Assembly (NCBI GenBank): GCA_000955875.1
Contig: JYOE01000005.1
Span: forward strand, 62,334 to 126,333
From: Terrabacter sp. 28
GTDB taxonomy: Bacteria > Actinomycetota > Actinomycetes > Actinomycetales > Dermatophilaceae
DNA length: 64,000 bases
Reading direction: 5' to 3'
Both the position numbers and the translations under genes were made by a program. This document shows, piece by piece, positions 9,991 through 18,918 of this stretch; within the stretch, counting starts at the first letter, position 1; every line of letters begins with the position of its first letter. The notes below the pieces were generated by a model, which did no database searches, was not told the DNA's origin, and saw only the letters and a list, made by a program, of their open reading frames with translations.

Positions 9991-11399
9991 GTCGACTCCG
10001 CCACCGGCAGCGCGAGCCGAACCCGCAGGCCGGTGGGCTCGTTCGCGGCGAGCTCGACGGCACCGCCGTTGGCCCGGGCGAGCTGCGCGACGATGGCGAG
10101 TCCGAGGCCCGTGCCGTCCGTGTCGCGGTGGGCGGGGGAGCGCCAGAAGCGGTCGAGCGCGAGGGCGAGCTCGTCCGCGGGCAGGCCCGCGCCCGTGTCG
10201 CTGACCTCGACGACCGCCGTGCCGTCCTCGATCCGAAGGTGCAGCACCACCTCGGCGTCGCGGCCGGCGTACCGCAGGGCGTTCTCGACGAGCTCGTCGA
10301 CGAGGTCGTGGGCGTCCATGGCCGAGCAGCGCAGCCCGAGGTGGTCCAGGCCGCTGCGACGCAGCGTGACCCCCCGCTCGGTGGCCTGAGCCAGCCACCG
10401 CGCGACGACCTCGTCGGCGAAGAGGTCGCAGGTCAGCTCGAGGGGACGCTCGTCGGGGTCGAGCAGCCCACGCACCGAGCCGGCGCCGGTGCGGTGCTCC
10501 GCCTCCGCCAGGTCGAGCATGGTGCCGACCATCCGCTCGAGACGGTCGAGGTCACCGTCGACCTGCGCGAGCGACGCGCCGCGGGTGGTGTCGACCTCGT
10601 CGTGCGCGAGGGCGTCGACGCGCAGCCGCAGGGCCGCGAGCGGGTTGCGCAGCCGGTGCGAGAAGTCCTCGACGAGGCGGCCGCGCTCCCGGATGGTGCC
10701 GGTGACCGAGGCGGCCATCCGGTCGAAGGACTCCGCGAGTCGCCGCAGCTCGGGCGGGCCGGTGCGACCGAGGCTGTCGGGCAGGCGCCCCTCGGCGAGG
10801 GCCTGCGAGGCGAGGTCGAGCTCGCGCACCGGGCGCAGCACCCAGCGGCCCAGCCACAGTCCGAGGACCGTCAGCACGACGAGACCGGCGACGGCTGCGG
10901 CGAGCGCCAGCGCCCACCGCGCCCGCACGTCGCCGATCGCCGCGGTGGCGTCGACACGGGTGACCACCGCCCCGCCGGTCAGGTCGCCGGTGCCGACGAC
11001 GGGCTGGGCCATGAGGTGGTCGGCCCGGCTCCAGGGGAAGACGACCGGCAGCGTGTCGATCGGCTGGTTGCGGCGCGCCGCGGTGGCTGCCCCCGCCACT
11101 CCCGGATCGTCGAGCGTGAGCTCAGGCGTCTGGAAGATCGCGGTGCCGGAGGGGTCGATGACGAGCACCGGCTCGCCGTAGAGCTCGAGGTAGGTCTCTC
11201 CGTGCTGCCGGAGGGCGGTGGTGTCACCGGTGTCGATGCTCGAGCGTGCCAGGCTGGCGAAGCGGGCGAGGGACGTGGACCTCTTGAGCACGAGCTCCTG
11301 CGTGCGCTCGCGCGAGATCGCCTGCAGCGCGGGCACGGCGATGGCGACGACGACGAGCAGCACGCACGCCAGGATCGGGGCCAGCACCCGGGTCCGCAC
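9987..11399 (-). CDS. Sensor histidine kinase of the TRAP-TAXI locus
   Basis: 470 residues, GTG start two bases after the response regulator stop. N-terminal membrane helix, extracytoplasmic region with several DPSGTAIFQ-like PAS/Cache-type stretches to ~160, second helix, HAMP (~185-235), HisKA with DFSHRLRNPLAALRLR and HATPase with [32 protein letters not shown]. Partner regulator upstream; the receptor downstream overlaps its stop. Presumably controls the divergent importer. Confidence 0.92.
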   Translation of the reverse strand: MRTRVLAPILACVLLVVVAIAVPALQAISRERTQELVLKRSTSLARFASLARSSIDTGDTTALRQHGETYLELYGEPVLVIDPSGTAIFQTPELTLDDPGVAGAATAARRNQPIDTLPVVFPWSRADHLMAQPVVGTGDLTGGAVVTRVDATAAIGDVRARWALALAAAVAGLVVLTVLGLWLGRWVLRPVRELDLASQALAEGRLPDSLGRTGPPELRRLAESFDRMAASVTGTIRERGRLVEDFSHRLRNPLAALRLRVDALAHDEVDTTRGASLAQVDGDLDRLERMVGTMLDLAEAEHRTGAGSVRGLLDPDERPLELTCDLFADEVVARWLAQATERGVTLRRSGLDHLGLRCSAMDAHDLVDELVENALRYAGRDAEVVLHLRIEDGTAVVEVSDTGAGLPADELALALDRFWRSPAHRDTDGTGLGLAIVAQLARANGGAVELAANEPTGLRVRLALPVAEST

Positions 11400-11401
11400 G
11401 G

Positions 11402-12061
11402 TCAGGCCTCGAGGCGGTAGCCGAAGCCGCGGATCGTCGTGATCAGCTCCGGCACCGGGAGCTTGGCGCGGACCTGGGTCAGGTGCACGTCGAACGACCG
11501 CGAGGCGGCCGCGAACGCGTCGCCCCAGACCTCGTCGAGGATCTGCTGGCGGCTCACGGCGGTGCCGACACGCCTCGCCAGAACAGCGAGGAGAGCGAAC
11601 TCCTTGGCCGTCAGGGAGATCGGCGTGTCGTCCGCGCCGGTCACGGTCCGTGCCGCGAGGTCGATCAGGAGCCCATGCGTGGCCACGACATCATCGGGAG
11701 GGCTGGCCGTGGGCTGTCGCCGGGTCACCGCGTCGATGCGAGCGAGCAGCTCTCGCAGACGAATCGGCTTGACGAGGTAGTCGTCGGCGCCGAGGTGCAG
11801 GGCTCGCACCGTCGACCGCTCGTCGGATCGGGCCGTCACGACGAGCACCGGGGCGCGGCTGACCTGGCGCAGCTTGCGCAGCACCTCGAAGCCGTCTCCG
11901 TCGCGCAGACCCAGGTCCAGCAGCACGACCTCGCGGTCGTGGTGGCGCAGCAGGGCGTCGACTCCCGAGTCGACGCGGTCGACGTCGTGGCCGGTCGCCC
12001 GCAGGGCGTCGGCGAGGGCGGAGGCGACGGAGTCGTCGTCCTCGACGATGAGGACACGCAT
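11402..12061 (-). CDS. OmpR-family response regulator of the TRAP-TAXI locus
   Basis: 219 residues: receiver domain (VLIVEDDDS, phospho-Asp in VVLLDLGLRDGDG, Lys in YLVKPIRL) and C-terminal winged helix (LTAKEFALLAVLARR, VWGDAF, SFDVHLTQVRAKL). First gene of the minus-strand operon, divergent from the TRAP permease with 92 bases between them, where a TCAAGA/TTAAGA direct repeat is a candidate binding site. Confidence 0.94.
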   Translation of the reverse strand: MRVLIVEDDDSVASALADALRATGHDVDRVDSGVDALLRHHDREVVLLDLGLRDGDGFEVLRKLRQVSRAPVLVVTARSDERSTVRALHLGADDYLVKPIRLRELLARIDAVTRRQPTASPPDDVVATHGLLIDLAARTVTGADDTPISLTAKEFALLAVLARRVGTAVSRQQILDEVWGDAFAAASRSFDVHLTQVRAKLPVPELITTIRGFGYRLEA

Positions 12062-12086
12062 CCGGCGATGCTAGCCCGCTGAATCC

Positions 12087-12103
12087 TCAAGAGGGTGTTA
12101 AGA
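12087..12103. promoter_or_regulatory. Candidate operator for the OmpR-type regulator
   Basis: Direct repeat TCAAGA-GGGTG-TTAAGA, 11-base period, in the divergent region between regulator and permease. OmpR-family dimers bind head-to-tail repeats of about this period. It is also the most AT-rich stretch of the gap, so a promoter may overlap it. Confidence 0.45.
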
Positions 12104-12153
12104 ATCGGTCCGCGGACCTCTCGAGGGCCGCCATCGGTGGCAGCCTCCCGGGC

Positions 12154-14316
12154 ATGTCCCTCAACGAAGCGGTGACAGCAGGCCCCGAGCGCGTCCGGTC
12201 GAGCAAGCAGGACCCGGAGGCCTCGGCGGTCGACGTCGACGACCTCATCGCCGAGTACGACGAGGAGCGTCCGCAGCGACGGCTGGGGGAGCGGCTCGAC
12301 TCGCTCGTGACGCTCTACTGCTTCGCCATCTCGGTGTTCGTGCTGCTGCAGGTGTTCGTGCCGCTGCGGCAGGGCAACCAGTTCTTCCTCATGCTCTTCC
12401 TCGGCCTCGTCCTGCCGCTGGTGTTCGTCACCTACCGCAGCCGCAAGCGTGCTCCGGGCGACCGCGGCCCCAGCGACGATCCTCGCGTCCACGACTGGCT
12501 GCTGGCCCTCGTCACCCTGGCCGTCTGCCTCTACCCGGTGCTCCCCGTCACCCTCGGCGACAGCGGGGGAGGCTTCAACGCGTTCCTCGACCGTCAGGGC
12601 CAGCTGACCGCGACCGACGTCGCCATGGGCACGTTGTTGACGCTGCTCGTCCTCGAGGGGTGCCGCCGCACGACGGGGCTCGTGCTGCCGATCGTCTGCG
12701 TCGCCTTCTTCGCTTACGCGTACTACGGCGGGTTCCTGCCGGTCGGCTGGCCGATCTCGCACGCCGGGGTCGACTTCGACCAGATCGTCAACGGCTTCTA
12801 CAACGACCAGTCCGGCTTCTACGGGGTGCCGCTCGACGTCTGCGCCTCCTACATCGTGCTGTTCACGATCTACGGGGCCGTGCTCGACGCGACGGGCGCC
12901 GGGCGGTTCTTCATCGACTTCAGCTTCTCGGTCTTCGGCCGCTCGCGCACCGCTCCGGGCCGCACGGTCACGCTGAGCGGCTTCCTGCTCGGCACGGTGT
13001 CCGGGTCGGGCACGGCCACCGCCGTCAGCCTCGGCGCGGTCTCGTGGCCGATCCTCAGGAAGGCCGGCTACCCCCGCGAGAACGCGGGCGGCATGCTGGC
13101 GGCGGCCGGCATCGGCGCGATCCTGTCGCCGCCGACGCTGGGTGCCGCGGCGTTCATCATCGCCGAGTACCTGCAGACGAGCTACCTGCAGGTGCTGCTC
13201 TGGGCCAGCGTGCCGACGCTGCTCTACTACCTCGGCATCGTGCTCGCCGTCGAGATCGACGCCCGCCGCTTCGGGGTGGACGCCGTGGAGGTGCCGCGGC
13301 GCAACCCGTGGCGGCTGCTGCTCCGCTACGGCTACCACCTGCTCTCGCTCGGCGTCATCGTCGTCTTCCTCGCGCTCGGGGTGCCGCCGTTCAAGGCCGT
13401 CATCTACTCGACCGCGCTGGCCGCGGCCGTCGGCCTCGTCGAGCGGTTCGTCTCCCGCCGGGACCCGCTCGACCCGGACTCGAGGGTGCAGTCGCGCGGT
13501 CGGGCCGTGCTCACGTATGCCGTGCAGCTCTACCGGGCGCTCGCGGCCGGGGTGCGCTCGGTACTCCCCGTCGCCGCCGTGTGCGCGGCGGCCGGCATCA
13601 TCACGTCGGTCATCGTCAAGACCGGGCTCGGCCAGAACCTCGCCAACCTGCTTGTCGCTGCCGCCAACGCGGTGACCGACAACCCGGCCCTCGTCATCGT
13701 CATCACGGCGGTGCTCTCGGCGCTGGCGATCATCCTGCTCGGGCTGGCCGTCCCGGTCACGGCGAGCTTCATCATCAGCTGGGTCGTCATCGGTCCGGCC
13801 CTGCAGACGCTCGGCGTGAGCGGGCCGGAGACGGCGATGTTCATCTTCTACTACGCCGTGCTGTCGGAGGTCTCGCCGCCGACGGCCCTGGCCGCCGTCG
13901 CGTCGGCGGCCATCACGGGCGGCGACACCATCAAGACCATGTGGCAGGCGGCGAAGTACACGCTGCCCGCGTTCCTCGCGCCGCTCGCGTTCGTCATGAC
14001 CGACAACGGCTCGCACCTGCTGCTGCAGGGCCCGGTGGTCGACATCGTCTGGACGACCGCCGTCTCGATGCTCGCGGTCGCCGCCCTGGCCGCCGTCACC
14101 GGAGGCTGGCTGCTGCGCCCGGCGAACGGGGTCGAGCGCCTGCTCTGCGTGCCGGCAGCCGGCCTGCTCCTCTTCCTGCAGCCCGTCACCATCCTCATCG
14201 GCGCCGCCTGCCTCGCGGCCGCGGTGCTGCTCAACCTGTCGCGCTCCCGGCGCGACGGACCCCCGACCCCACTCTCGCCGAACTCCGCACCCCAGCCAGC
14301 GAAGGAGCTGTCATGA
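12154..14316 (+). CDS. TRAP transporter fused 4TM/12TM permease (TAXI type)
   Basis: 720 residues with about 16-18 hydrophobic helices after a ~45-residue charged cytoplasmic head. It fuses the DctQ-like and DctM-like subunits, as is standard for TAXI systems. Family stretches include the GSGTATAVSLGAV region and GGMLAAAGIGAILSPP. Sodium- or proton-coupled uptake of an organic acid is expected; substrate unknown. It overlaps the receptor gene by ATGA. The annotated ATG lacks a strong ribosome site. Confidence 0.94.
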   Translation: MSLNEAVTAGPERVRSSKQDPEASAVDVDDLIAEYDEERPQRRLGERLDSLVTLYCFAISVFVLLQVFVPLRQGNQFFLMLFLGLVLPLVFVTYRSRKRAPGDRGPSDDPRVHDWLLALVTLAVCLYPVLPVTLGDSGGGFNAFLDRQGQLTATDVAMGTLLTLLVLEGCRRTTGLVLPIVCVAFFAYAYYGGFLPVGWPISHAGVDFDQIVNGFYNDQSGFYGVPLDVCASYIVLFTIYGAVLDATGAGRFFIDFSFSVFGRSRTAPGRTVTLSGFLLGTVSGSGTATAVSLGAVSWPILRKAGYPRENAGGMLAAAGIGAILSPPTLGAAAFIIAEYLQTSYLQVLLWASVPTLLYYLGIVLAVEIDARRFGVDAVEVPRRNPWRLLLRYGYHLLSLGVIVVFLALGVPPFKAVIYSTALAAAVGLVERFVSRRDPLDPDSRVQSRGRAVLTYAVQLYRALAAGVRSVLPVAAVCAAAGIITSVIVKTGLGQNLANLLVAAANAVTDNPALVIVITAVLSALAIILLGLAVPVTASFIISWVVIGPALQTLGVSGPETAMFIFYYAVLSEVSPPTALAAVASAAITGGDTIKTMWQAAKYTLPAFLAPLAFVMTDNGSHLLLQGPVVDIVWTTAVSMLAVAALAAVTGGWLLRPANGVERLLCVPAAGLLLFLQPVTILIGAACLAAAVLLNLSRSRRDGPPTPLSPNSAPQPAKELS

Positions 14317-15338
14317 CCCACACCCGCACCACGCCCTCCCGGACCCGTCGCCGAGTCGTCCCGCTCCTCGCCGCAGCTGCCGTCGCGGCGCTCGCCCTCG
14401 GTGCGTGCGGCGGCAAGCAACCACAGGGCAGCGCCGCGGGCGGCGCCACCGGTGCCGGCGGCTGCGAGGCGTCGGCGGGCCAGGTCACGATCGCCACGGG
14501 CAACAGCACCGGCGTCTACTACGTGCTCGGTGGCGGCATCGCGAGCCTCATGTCGGCGAAGACGAAGCTCAAGGCGACGGCCGCCGAGACCGGTGCGTCG
14601 GTGCAGAACATCCAGCAGCTCGCCGCGGGGCAGTACGACATCGCCTTCTCGCTCGCCGACACGGCAGCCGACGCGGTCGCCGGCAAGGGTGCCTTCAAGC
14701 AGCCCCAGAAGGTGCAGGCCCTCGGCCGCATCCACTCGAACTACACGCAGGTCGTCGTTCGCAAGGCCTCCGGCATCAAGACCGTCGCGGACATGAAGGG
14801 CAAGCGGATCTCGACGGGCTCACCGAAGTCGGGCACCGAGGTCATCGCGACACGGTTGCTCAAGACGGCCGGCCTCGACATCAACTCGGACGTCGCGGCG
14901 CAGCGCCTCGAGCTCGGCAAGACCGTCGACGCGATGAAGGACGGCTCGATCGACGGCTTCGTCTGGTCCGGCGGCCTGCCGACGCCCGCCCTCACCGACC
15001 TGTTCACCTCGCAGAAGGACACCGTCGAGCTGCTCGACATCACCGCCAACCTTCCCAAGATGAAGGAGGTCAACCCGGTGTACGCCGAAGGCACCGTCCC
15101 GGCCGCCACCTACGGCCTGCCCGGCGACGTCAAGACCATCGTCGTGCCCAACGTGCTGCTCGTGCGTGACGACTTCGCCGCCGCGAACGCGTGCGCCCTG
15201 ACGAAGCTGATCTGGGGGAGCAGCGCCGAGCTGGCCAAGGTGCACCCCGCCGCCAAGGAGCTGACGGCCGAGACCGGCCCGCAGACCGACCCGATCCCGC
15301 TCGCCCCCGGCAGCAAGCAGGCCTTCGACGCCCTGTGA
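14313..15338 (+). CDS. TAXI-family TRAP solute receptor lipoprotein
   Basis: 341 residues, ATG overlapping the permease stop, GAAGGAG 5' of it. Sec signal with lipobox LGAC, then the TAXI fold: VTIATGNSTGVYYVLGGG, SGGLPTPALTD, VPAATYGLPGDVKT. Extracytoplasmic receptor that feeds the fused permease. Shares recognisable blocks with the receptor at 9019-9990, but that one has a Tat-like signal and is linked to the kinase. Confidence 0.95.
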   Translation: MTHTRTTPSRTRRRVVPLLAAAAVAALALGACGGKQPQGSAAGGATGAGGCEASAGQVTIATGNSTGVYYVLGGGIASLMSAKTKLKATAAETGASVQNIQQLAAGQYDIAFSLADTAADAVAGKGAFKQPQKVQALGRIHSNYTQVVVRKASGIKTVADMKGKRISTGSPKSGTEVIATRLLKTAGLDINSDVAAQRLELGKTVDAMKDGSIDGFVWSGGLPTPALTDLFTSQKDTVELLDITANLPKMKEVNPVYAEGTVPAATYGLPGDVKTIVVPNVLLVRDDFAAANACALTKLIWGSSAELAKVHPAAKELTAETGPQTDPIPLAPGSKQAFDAL

Positions 15339-15350
15339 GCCCCGCCCGCA

Positions 15351-15394
15351 CCGTACGCCGCCCGTCCCGCGCAGGGAGCGCGAGCGGCGTACGG
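15351..15394 (+). terminator. Hairpin after the TRAP-TAXI operon
   Basis: CCGTACGCCGC and GCGGCGTACGG (11 bp, perfect) enclose a second small TCCC/GGGA hairpin. Separates the importer from tsaC. Confidence 0.6.
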
Positions 15395-15427
15395 CGGGCC
15401 GGGCCGGGCCGGGCGAGCTGCGACAAG

Positions 15428-15433
15428 TAGGCT
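15428..15433 (+). promoter_or_regulatory. -10 element, leaderless start of tsaC
   Basis: TAGGCT followed by 7 bases and the GTG at 15441, which places the expected transcription start on the start codon. No Shine-Dalgarno sequence is present. Confidence 0.55.
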
Positions 15434-15440
15434 CGCCACC

Positions 15441-16304
15441 GTGAGCGAGCGCTACGACTGCACCGATCCCGAGCAGCGCGCCGAGGGCATCCCGGCCGCC
15501 GGGGCCGCCGTCCGACGCGGTGAGATCGTCGTCCTGCCGACCGACACCGTCTACGGCATCGGGTGCGACGCCTTCGACGCCGACGCCGTCGCGTCGGTGC
15601 TCGCCGCCAAGGGCCGCGGCCGCGACATGCCGCCGCCGGTGCTCATCCCGACGGCCCGCACCGCCCAGGGGCTCGCCACCCAGGTGCCCGACTACGCCCA
15701 GCGCCTCATGGAGCGCTTCTGGCCGGGGCCGCTGACGCTGGTGCTCAAGGCCCAGACGTCGCTGCACTGGGACCTCGGCGACACCAACGGCACCGTCGCG
15801 CTGCGCGTGCCCGACAACGAGCTCGCCCTCGAGCTGCTCGGCGACATCGGCCCGATGGCGGTCACGAGCGCCAACACGACCGGCGACCCCGCGGCTCGCA
15901 CCGTCGACGAGGCGGTGGCGATGCTCGGCGAGTCCGTCGCGGTCTACCTCGACGGCGGCCCGGCGGGCGAGGGACAGCCGTCGACCATCGTCGACTGCAC
16001 GGGAGAGACGCCCGTGACCCTGCGCCACGGCGCCCTCTCGCAGGCCGACATCGACGCCGCGCTGGAGCCGGAGGCCGAACCCGACCGGGCCGAAGGGGCC
16101 GACGGGGCGGATGGGGCAGACGGCGCCGACGAGCCCGACGACGCCGGGCTCGACTACGAGCCCGAGACCAACCCCTACGGCTCCGGATCGGCGCCCGAGG
16201 CGGTGTCCTCCGACGAGCCCACCGGCTTCTCGTCGGCGGTCGTCGTCGAGGGCGAGCTGCCGCCGCCCGAGAGCCCCTCGGGCGAGCGTCCCCCGACGGC
16301 ATAG
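15441..16304 (+). CDS. tsaC: L-threonylcarbamoyladenylate synthase (TsaC/Sua5/YrdC)
   Basis: 287 residues. Makes threonylcarbamoyl-AMP from Thr, bicarbonate and ATP for t6A37 of ANN-decoding tRNAs. YrdC core to ~residue 205 with GEIVVLPTDTVYGIGCD, KGRGRDMPPPVLI and AVTSANTTGDPA. The last ~80 residues are an acidic low-complexity tail with a repeated Gly-Ala-Asp block, not the Sua5 domain; tails like this vary among actinobacteria. Leaderless GTG start. Confidence 0.93.
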   Translation: MSERYDCTDPEQRAEGIPAAGAAVRRGEIVVLPTDTVYGIGCDAFDADAVASVLAAKGRGRDMPPPVLIPTARTAQGLATQVPDYAQRLMERFWPGPLTLVLKAQTSLHWDLGDTNGTVALRVPDNELALELLGDIGPMAVTSANTTGDPAARTVDEAVAMLGESVAVYLDGGPAGEGQPSTIVDCTGETPVTLRHGALSQADIDAALEPEAEPDRAEGADGADGADGADEPDDAGLDYEPETNPYGSGSAPEAVSSDEPTGFSSAVVVEGELPPPESPSGERPPTA

Positions 16305-16307
16305 AGT
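16302..16307 (+). promoter_or_regulatory. Putative -10 element of glyA
   Basis: TAGAGT overlapping the tsaC stop codon, about 45 bases before glyA. No clear -35. The same hexamer sits at a similar distance before the thiolase gene. Confidence 0.35.
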
Positions 16308-16352
16308 TGGCTAGCGCTCGCGCCCCACTCCCGACCCACCCGGAGATCCCCC

Positions 16353-17630
16353 ATGGCTGACGACACGTTCTACGGCTCCGACTTCGGCGCCCTCCAGTCC
16401 TTCGACCCCGACATCGCGGGGGTGCTCCTGTCCGAGCTCGACCGCATCCGCGGGGGACTGCAGCTCATCGCCAGCGAGAACATCAGCTCGCCGGCCGTGC
16501 TGACGGCCCTCGGGTCGACCCTGTCGAACAAGTACGCCGAGGGCTACCCCGGTCGCCGGTACTACGGCGGCTGCTCCGAGGTCGACAAGGCCGAGCAGAT
16601 CGCCATCGACCGCGCCAAGGAGCTCTTCGACGCCGACCACGCGAACGTCCAGCCGCACTCGGGCGCCAGCGCCAACCAGGCCGTCTACGGCGCCTTCATG
16701 GCCCCGGGCGACACCATCCTCGCGATGGCGCTGCCGATGGGCGGCCACCTCACGCACGGCACGAAGGTCTCCTTCTCCGGCAAGTGGTTCAACGCCGTCC
16801 ACTACGGCGTCGACAAGCAGTCCGAGGACATCGACTACGACCAGGTCGAGGCGCTCGCCAAGGAGCACCGGCCCAAGGTGATCTGCGCCGGCGGCTCGGC
16901 GATCCCGCGGCTCATCGACTTCGAGCGCTTCCGCGCCATCGCCGACGAGGTCGGCGCGATCCTCTGGGTCGACGCCGCCCACTTCATCGGTCTCGTCGCC
17001 GGCAAGGCGATCCCGTCGCCGGTGCCCCACGCCGACGTCGTCACCTTCACCACGCACAAGGTGCTGCGAGGCCCGCGTTCCGGCGCGCTCGTCTGCAAGG
17101 CCGAGCACCAGGCCGCCCTCGACAAGGCCGTCTTCCCGATGATGCAGGGCGGCCCGCAGATGCACACCATCGCGGCGAAGGCGGTCAACTTCAAGGAGGC
17201 CGCGAGCCCCGAGTACGCCCAGTACGCCAAAGACGTCATCGCCAACAGCCAGCAGCTCGCCGAGAGCCTCAAGGAGGTCGGCATCCGCCCGACCACCGGC
17301 GGCACCGACACGCACCTCTCGCTGCTCGACCTGCAGGGCGTGGGCGTCACCGGCAAGGAGGCCGAGGAGCGCGCCGACGCGGCGGGCATCGTGCTCAACA
17401 AGAACGCGATCCCCTTCGACCCGCAGAAGCCGAACATCGCCTCGGGCATCCGCGTGGGCACCCCGTCGGTGACGACCCAGGGGATGGGCATAGAGGAGAT
17501 GAAGACCATCGCCTCCCTCATCCACACGGCCGTGACCAAGGGCGACGCCGACCCCGAGCACGCCGTGAGCAAGCAGGTGCGCGCAGAGGTCACCGACCTC
17601 GTGACGCGCTTCCCGGCATACCCTCGCTGA
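16353..17630 (+). CDS. glyA: Serine hydroxymethyltransferase
   Basis: 425 residues, full length. PLP enzyme that converts Ser + THF to Gly + methylene-THF. LIASENISS at the N-terminus, YAEGYPGRRYYGGCSEVD, and the PLP lysine Lys236 in FTTHKVLRGPRSG. CGGAG at 16341-16345 supports ATG 16353. In Mycobacterium tuberculosis this position between sua5 and rfe has no glyA, so its presence is a lineage feature. Confidence 0.97.
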   Translation: MADDTFYGSDFGALQSFDPDIAGVLLSELDRIRGGLQLIASENISSPAVLTALGSTLSNKYAEGYPGRRYYGGCSEVDKAEQIAIDRAKELFDADHANVQPHSGASANQAVYGAFMAPGDTILAMALPMGGHLTHGTKVSFSGKWFNAVHYGVDKQSEDIDYDQVEALAKEHRPKVICAGGSAIPRLIDFERFRAIADEVGAILWVDAAHFIGLVAGKAIPSPVPHADVVTFTTHKVLRGPRSGALVCKAEHQAALDKAVFPMMQGGPQMHTIAAKAVNFKEAASPEYAQYAKDVIANSQQLAESLKEVGIRPTTGGTDTHLSLLDLQGVGVTGKEAEERADAAGIVLNKNAIPFDPQKPNIASGIRVGTPSVTTQGMGIEEMKTIASLIHTAVTKGDADPEHAVSKQVRAEVTDLVTRFPAYPR

Positions 17631-17675
17631 GTGGGGTCCGCCCGCACGCGTCGGGGCACGAACGAAGGTCGGTAG

Positions 17676-18773
17676 GTGCACGAGTACGTCCTCGTCCTCA
17701 TCGTGGCCGCCGCGGTCACGTACCTCGCCACACCCTTCATCCGCAGCGTCGCGGTGGCGACGGGGGCCTTCACGGCCGTCCGTGAGCGCGACGTCCACAA
17801 GACGCCGATCCCCCGACTCGGGGGAGTGGGCATCTACGTGGGCTTCGTCGCGGCGGTCCTCGTCGCCCGCGCGCTGCCGTACCTCGGCGGGCTCTTCTCG
17901 ACGCGCCAGCTGTGGGGCGTCCTCGTCGCCGGCGGCATCGTCTGCCTCCTCGGGGCCTTCGACGACATCCGTGAGCTCGACTGGCTGACCAAGCTCGCGG
18001 GGCAGATGCTCGCCGCCGGGCTGATGGCCTACACGGGTGTGCAGCTGCTCTCGCTGCCGATCTTCGGCACGACGATCCTGCCCACCCCGGTGCTCGTGCT
18101 CGTGACCGTCGTCGTCGTCATCGCCTCGACCAACGCGGTCAACTTCATCGACGGCCTCGACGGACTCGCGGCGGGGGTCGTCGGCATCGCGGCCCTGGCC
18201 TTCTTCGTCTACAGCTACTCGGTGTCCAAGGCCTTCCAGCCGGCCAACGTCTTCTCCACGGCGACCCTCATCTCCGCGGCCCTGGTCGGGTGCTGCGCCG
18301 GCTTCCTGCCGCACAACTTCCACCCGGCCCGGCTCTTCATGGGGGACTCCGGTGCGCTGACGCTCGGGCTGCTCCTGTCGGCCGCGACCATCACCCTGAC
18401 GGGCAACGTCGACCCCGGCGAGGTCAGCACCAACGAGGTGTCCGCGGCGTTCCTGCCGATCCTCGTGCCGCTCGCGGTGCTGCTGCTGCCGCTGCTCGAC
18501 ATGTTGCTCGCCGTCGTGCGGCGCACCCGCGCCGGCAAGCGGCCCTGGCACCCCGACGCCCTGCACCTGCACCACCGGATGCTGCGCATCGGGCACGGCC
18601 ACCGCCGGGCCGTGCTCATCCTCTACCTGTGGGCGGCCATCGTGGCGCTCGGCTCCGTCTCCTTCGTGATCTGGGACGGACCGCGTCCGCTCGCGGTCGT
18701 GGGTGCGGCGGCCGCGCTGGGGGTCGTGCTCACCGTCTGGCTTCCGCGGTGGAGGCCCTCCGAGCGCTTGTGA
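17676..18773 (+). CDS. wecA: Undecaprenyl-phosphate sugar-1-phosphate transferase (WecA/TagO family)
   Basis: 365 residues, ~10-11 membrane helices, MraY/WecA family. Couples a UDP-HexNAc 1-phosphate to undecaprenyl (or decaprenyl) phosphate, the first lipid-linked step of cell-wall glycan synthesis. Motifs: DVHKTPIPRLGG, FDDIREL, NFIDGLDGLA, FMGDSGAL and the His-rich cytoplasmic HLHHRM loop. GTG start with GAAGG 7 bases upstream. Matches the 'rfe' gene that precedes atpI in mycobacteria. A CRP-like palindrome overlaps its stop codon. Confidence 0.93.
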   Translation: MHEYVLVLIVAAAVTYLATPFIRSVAVATGAFTAVRERDVHKTPIPRLGGVGIYVGFVAAVLVARALPYLGGLFSTRQLWGVLVAGGIVCLLGAFDDIRELDWLTKLAGQMLAAGLMAYTGVQLLSLPIFGTTILPTPVLVLVTVVVVIASTNAVNFIDGLDGLAAGVVGIAALAFFVYSYSVSKAFQPANVFSTATLISAALVGCCAGFLPHNFHPARLFMGDSGALTLGLLLSAATITLTGNVDPGEVSTNEVSAAFLPILVPLAVLLLPLLDMLLAVVRRTRAGKRPWHPDALHLHHRMLRIGHGHRRAVLILYLWAAIVALGSVSFVIWDGPRPLAVVGAAAALGVVLTVWLPRWRPSERL

Positions 18774-18786
18774 TAGCATTCACAAG
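18767..18786. promoter_or_regulatory. CRP/GlxR-type operator upstream of the ATP synthase operon
   Basis: Perfect inverted repeat CTTGTGA-TAGCAT-TCACAAG. It contains the TGTGA-N6-TCACA consensus of cAMP-receptor-type regulators (CRP; GlxR of Corynebacterium; Crp of mycobacteria). The spacer reads TGATAGCAT, an extended -10-like element, so a promoter may lie inside the site. It overlaps the wecA stop and lies ~133 bases before atpI. Confidence 0.7.
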
Positions 18787-18918
18787 CACCTGAGGGGAGT
18801 CTGAGAGAGGCTCTCCGAGGCGCTGAAATCGCTTCACGCGCAGTCGATCCGAGCCTCACCCGGATCAAGCCCAGGTCCCGCCCGCACTACGCCTCACGAC
18901 GCACCCAGGCAGGTTTTC

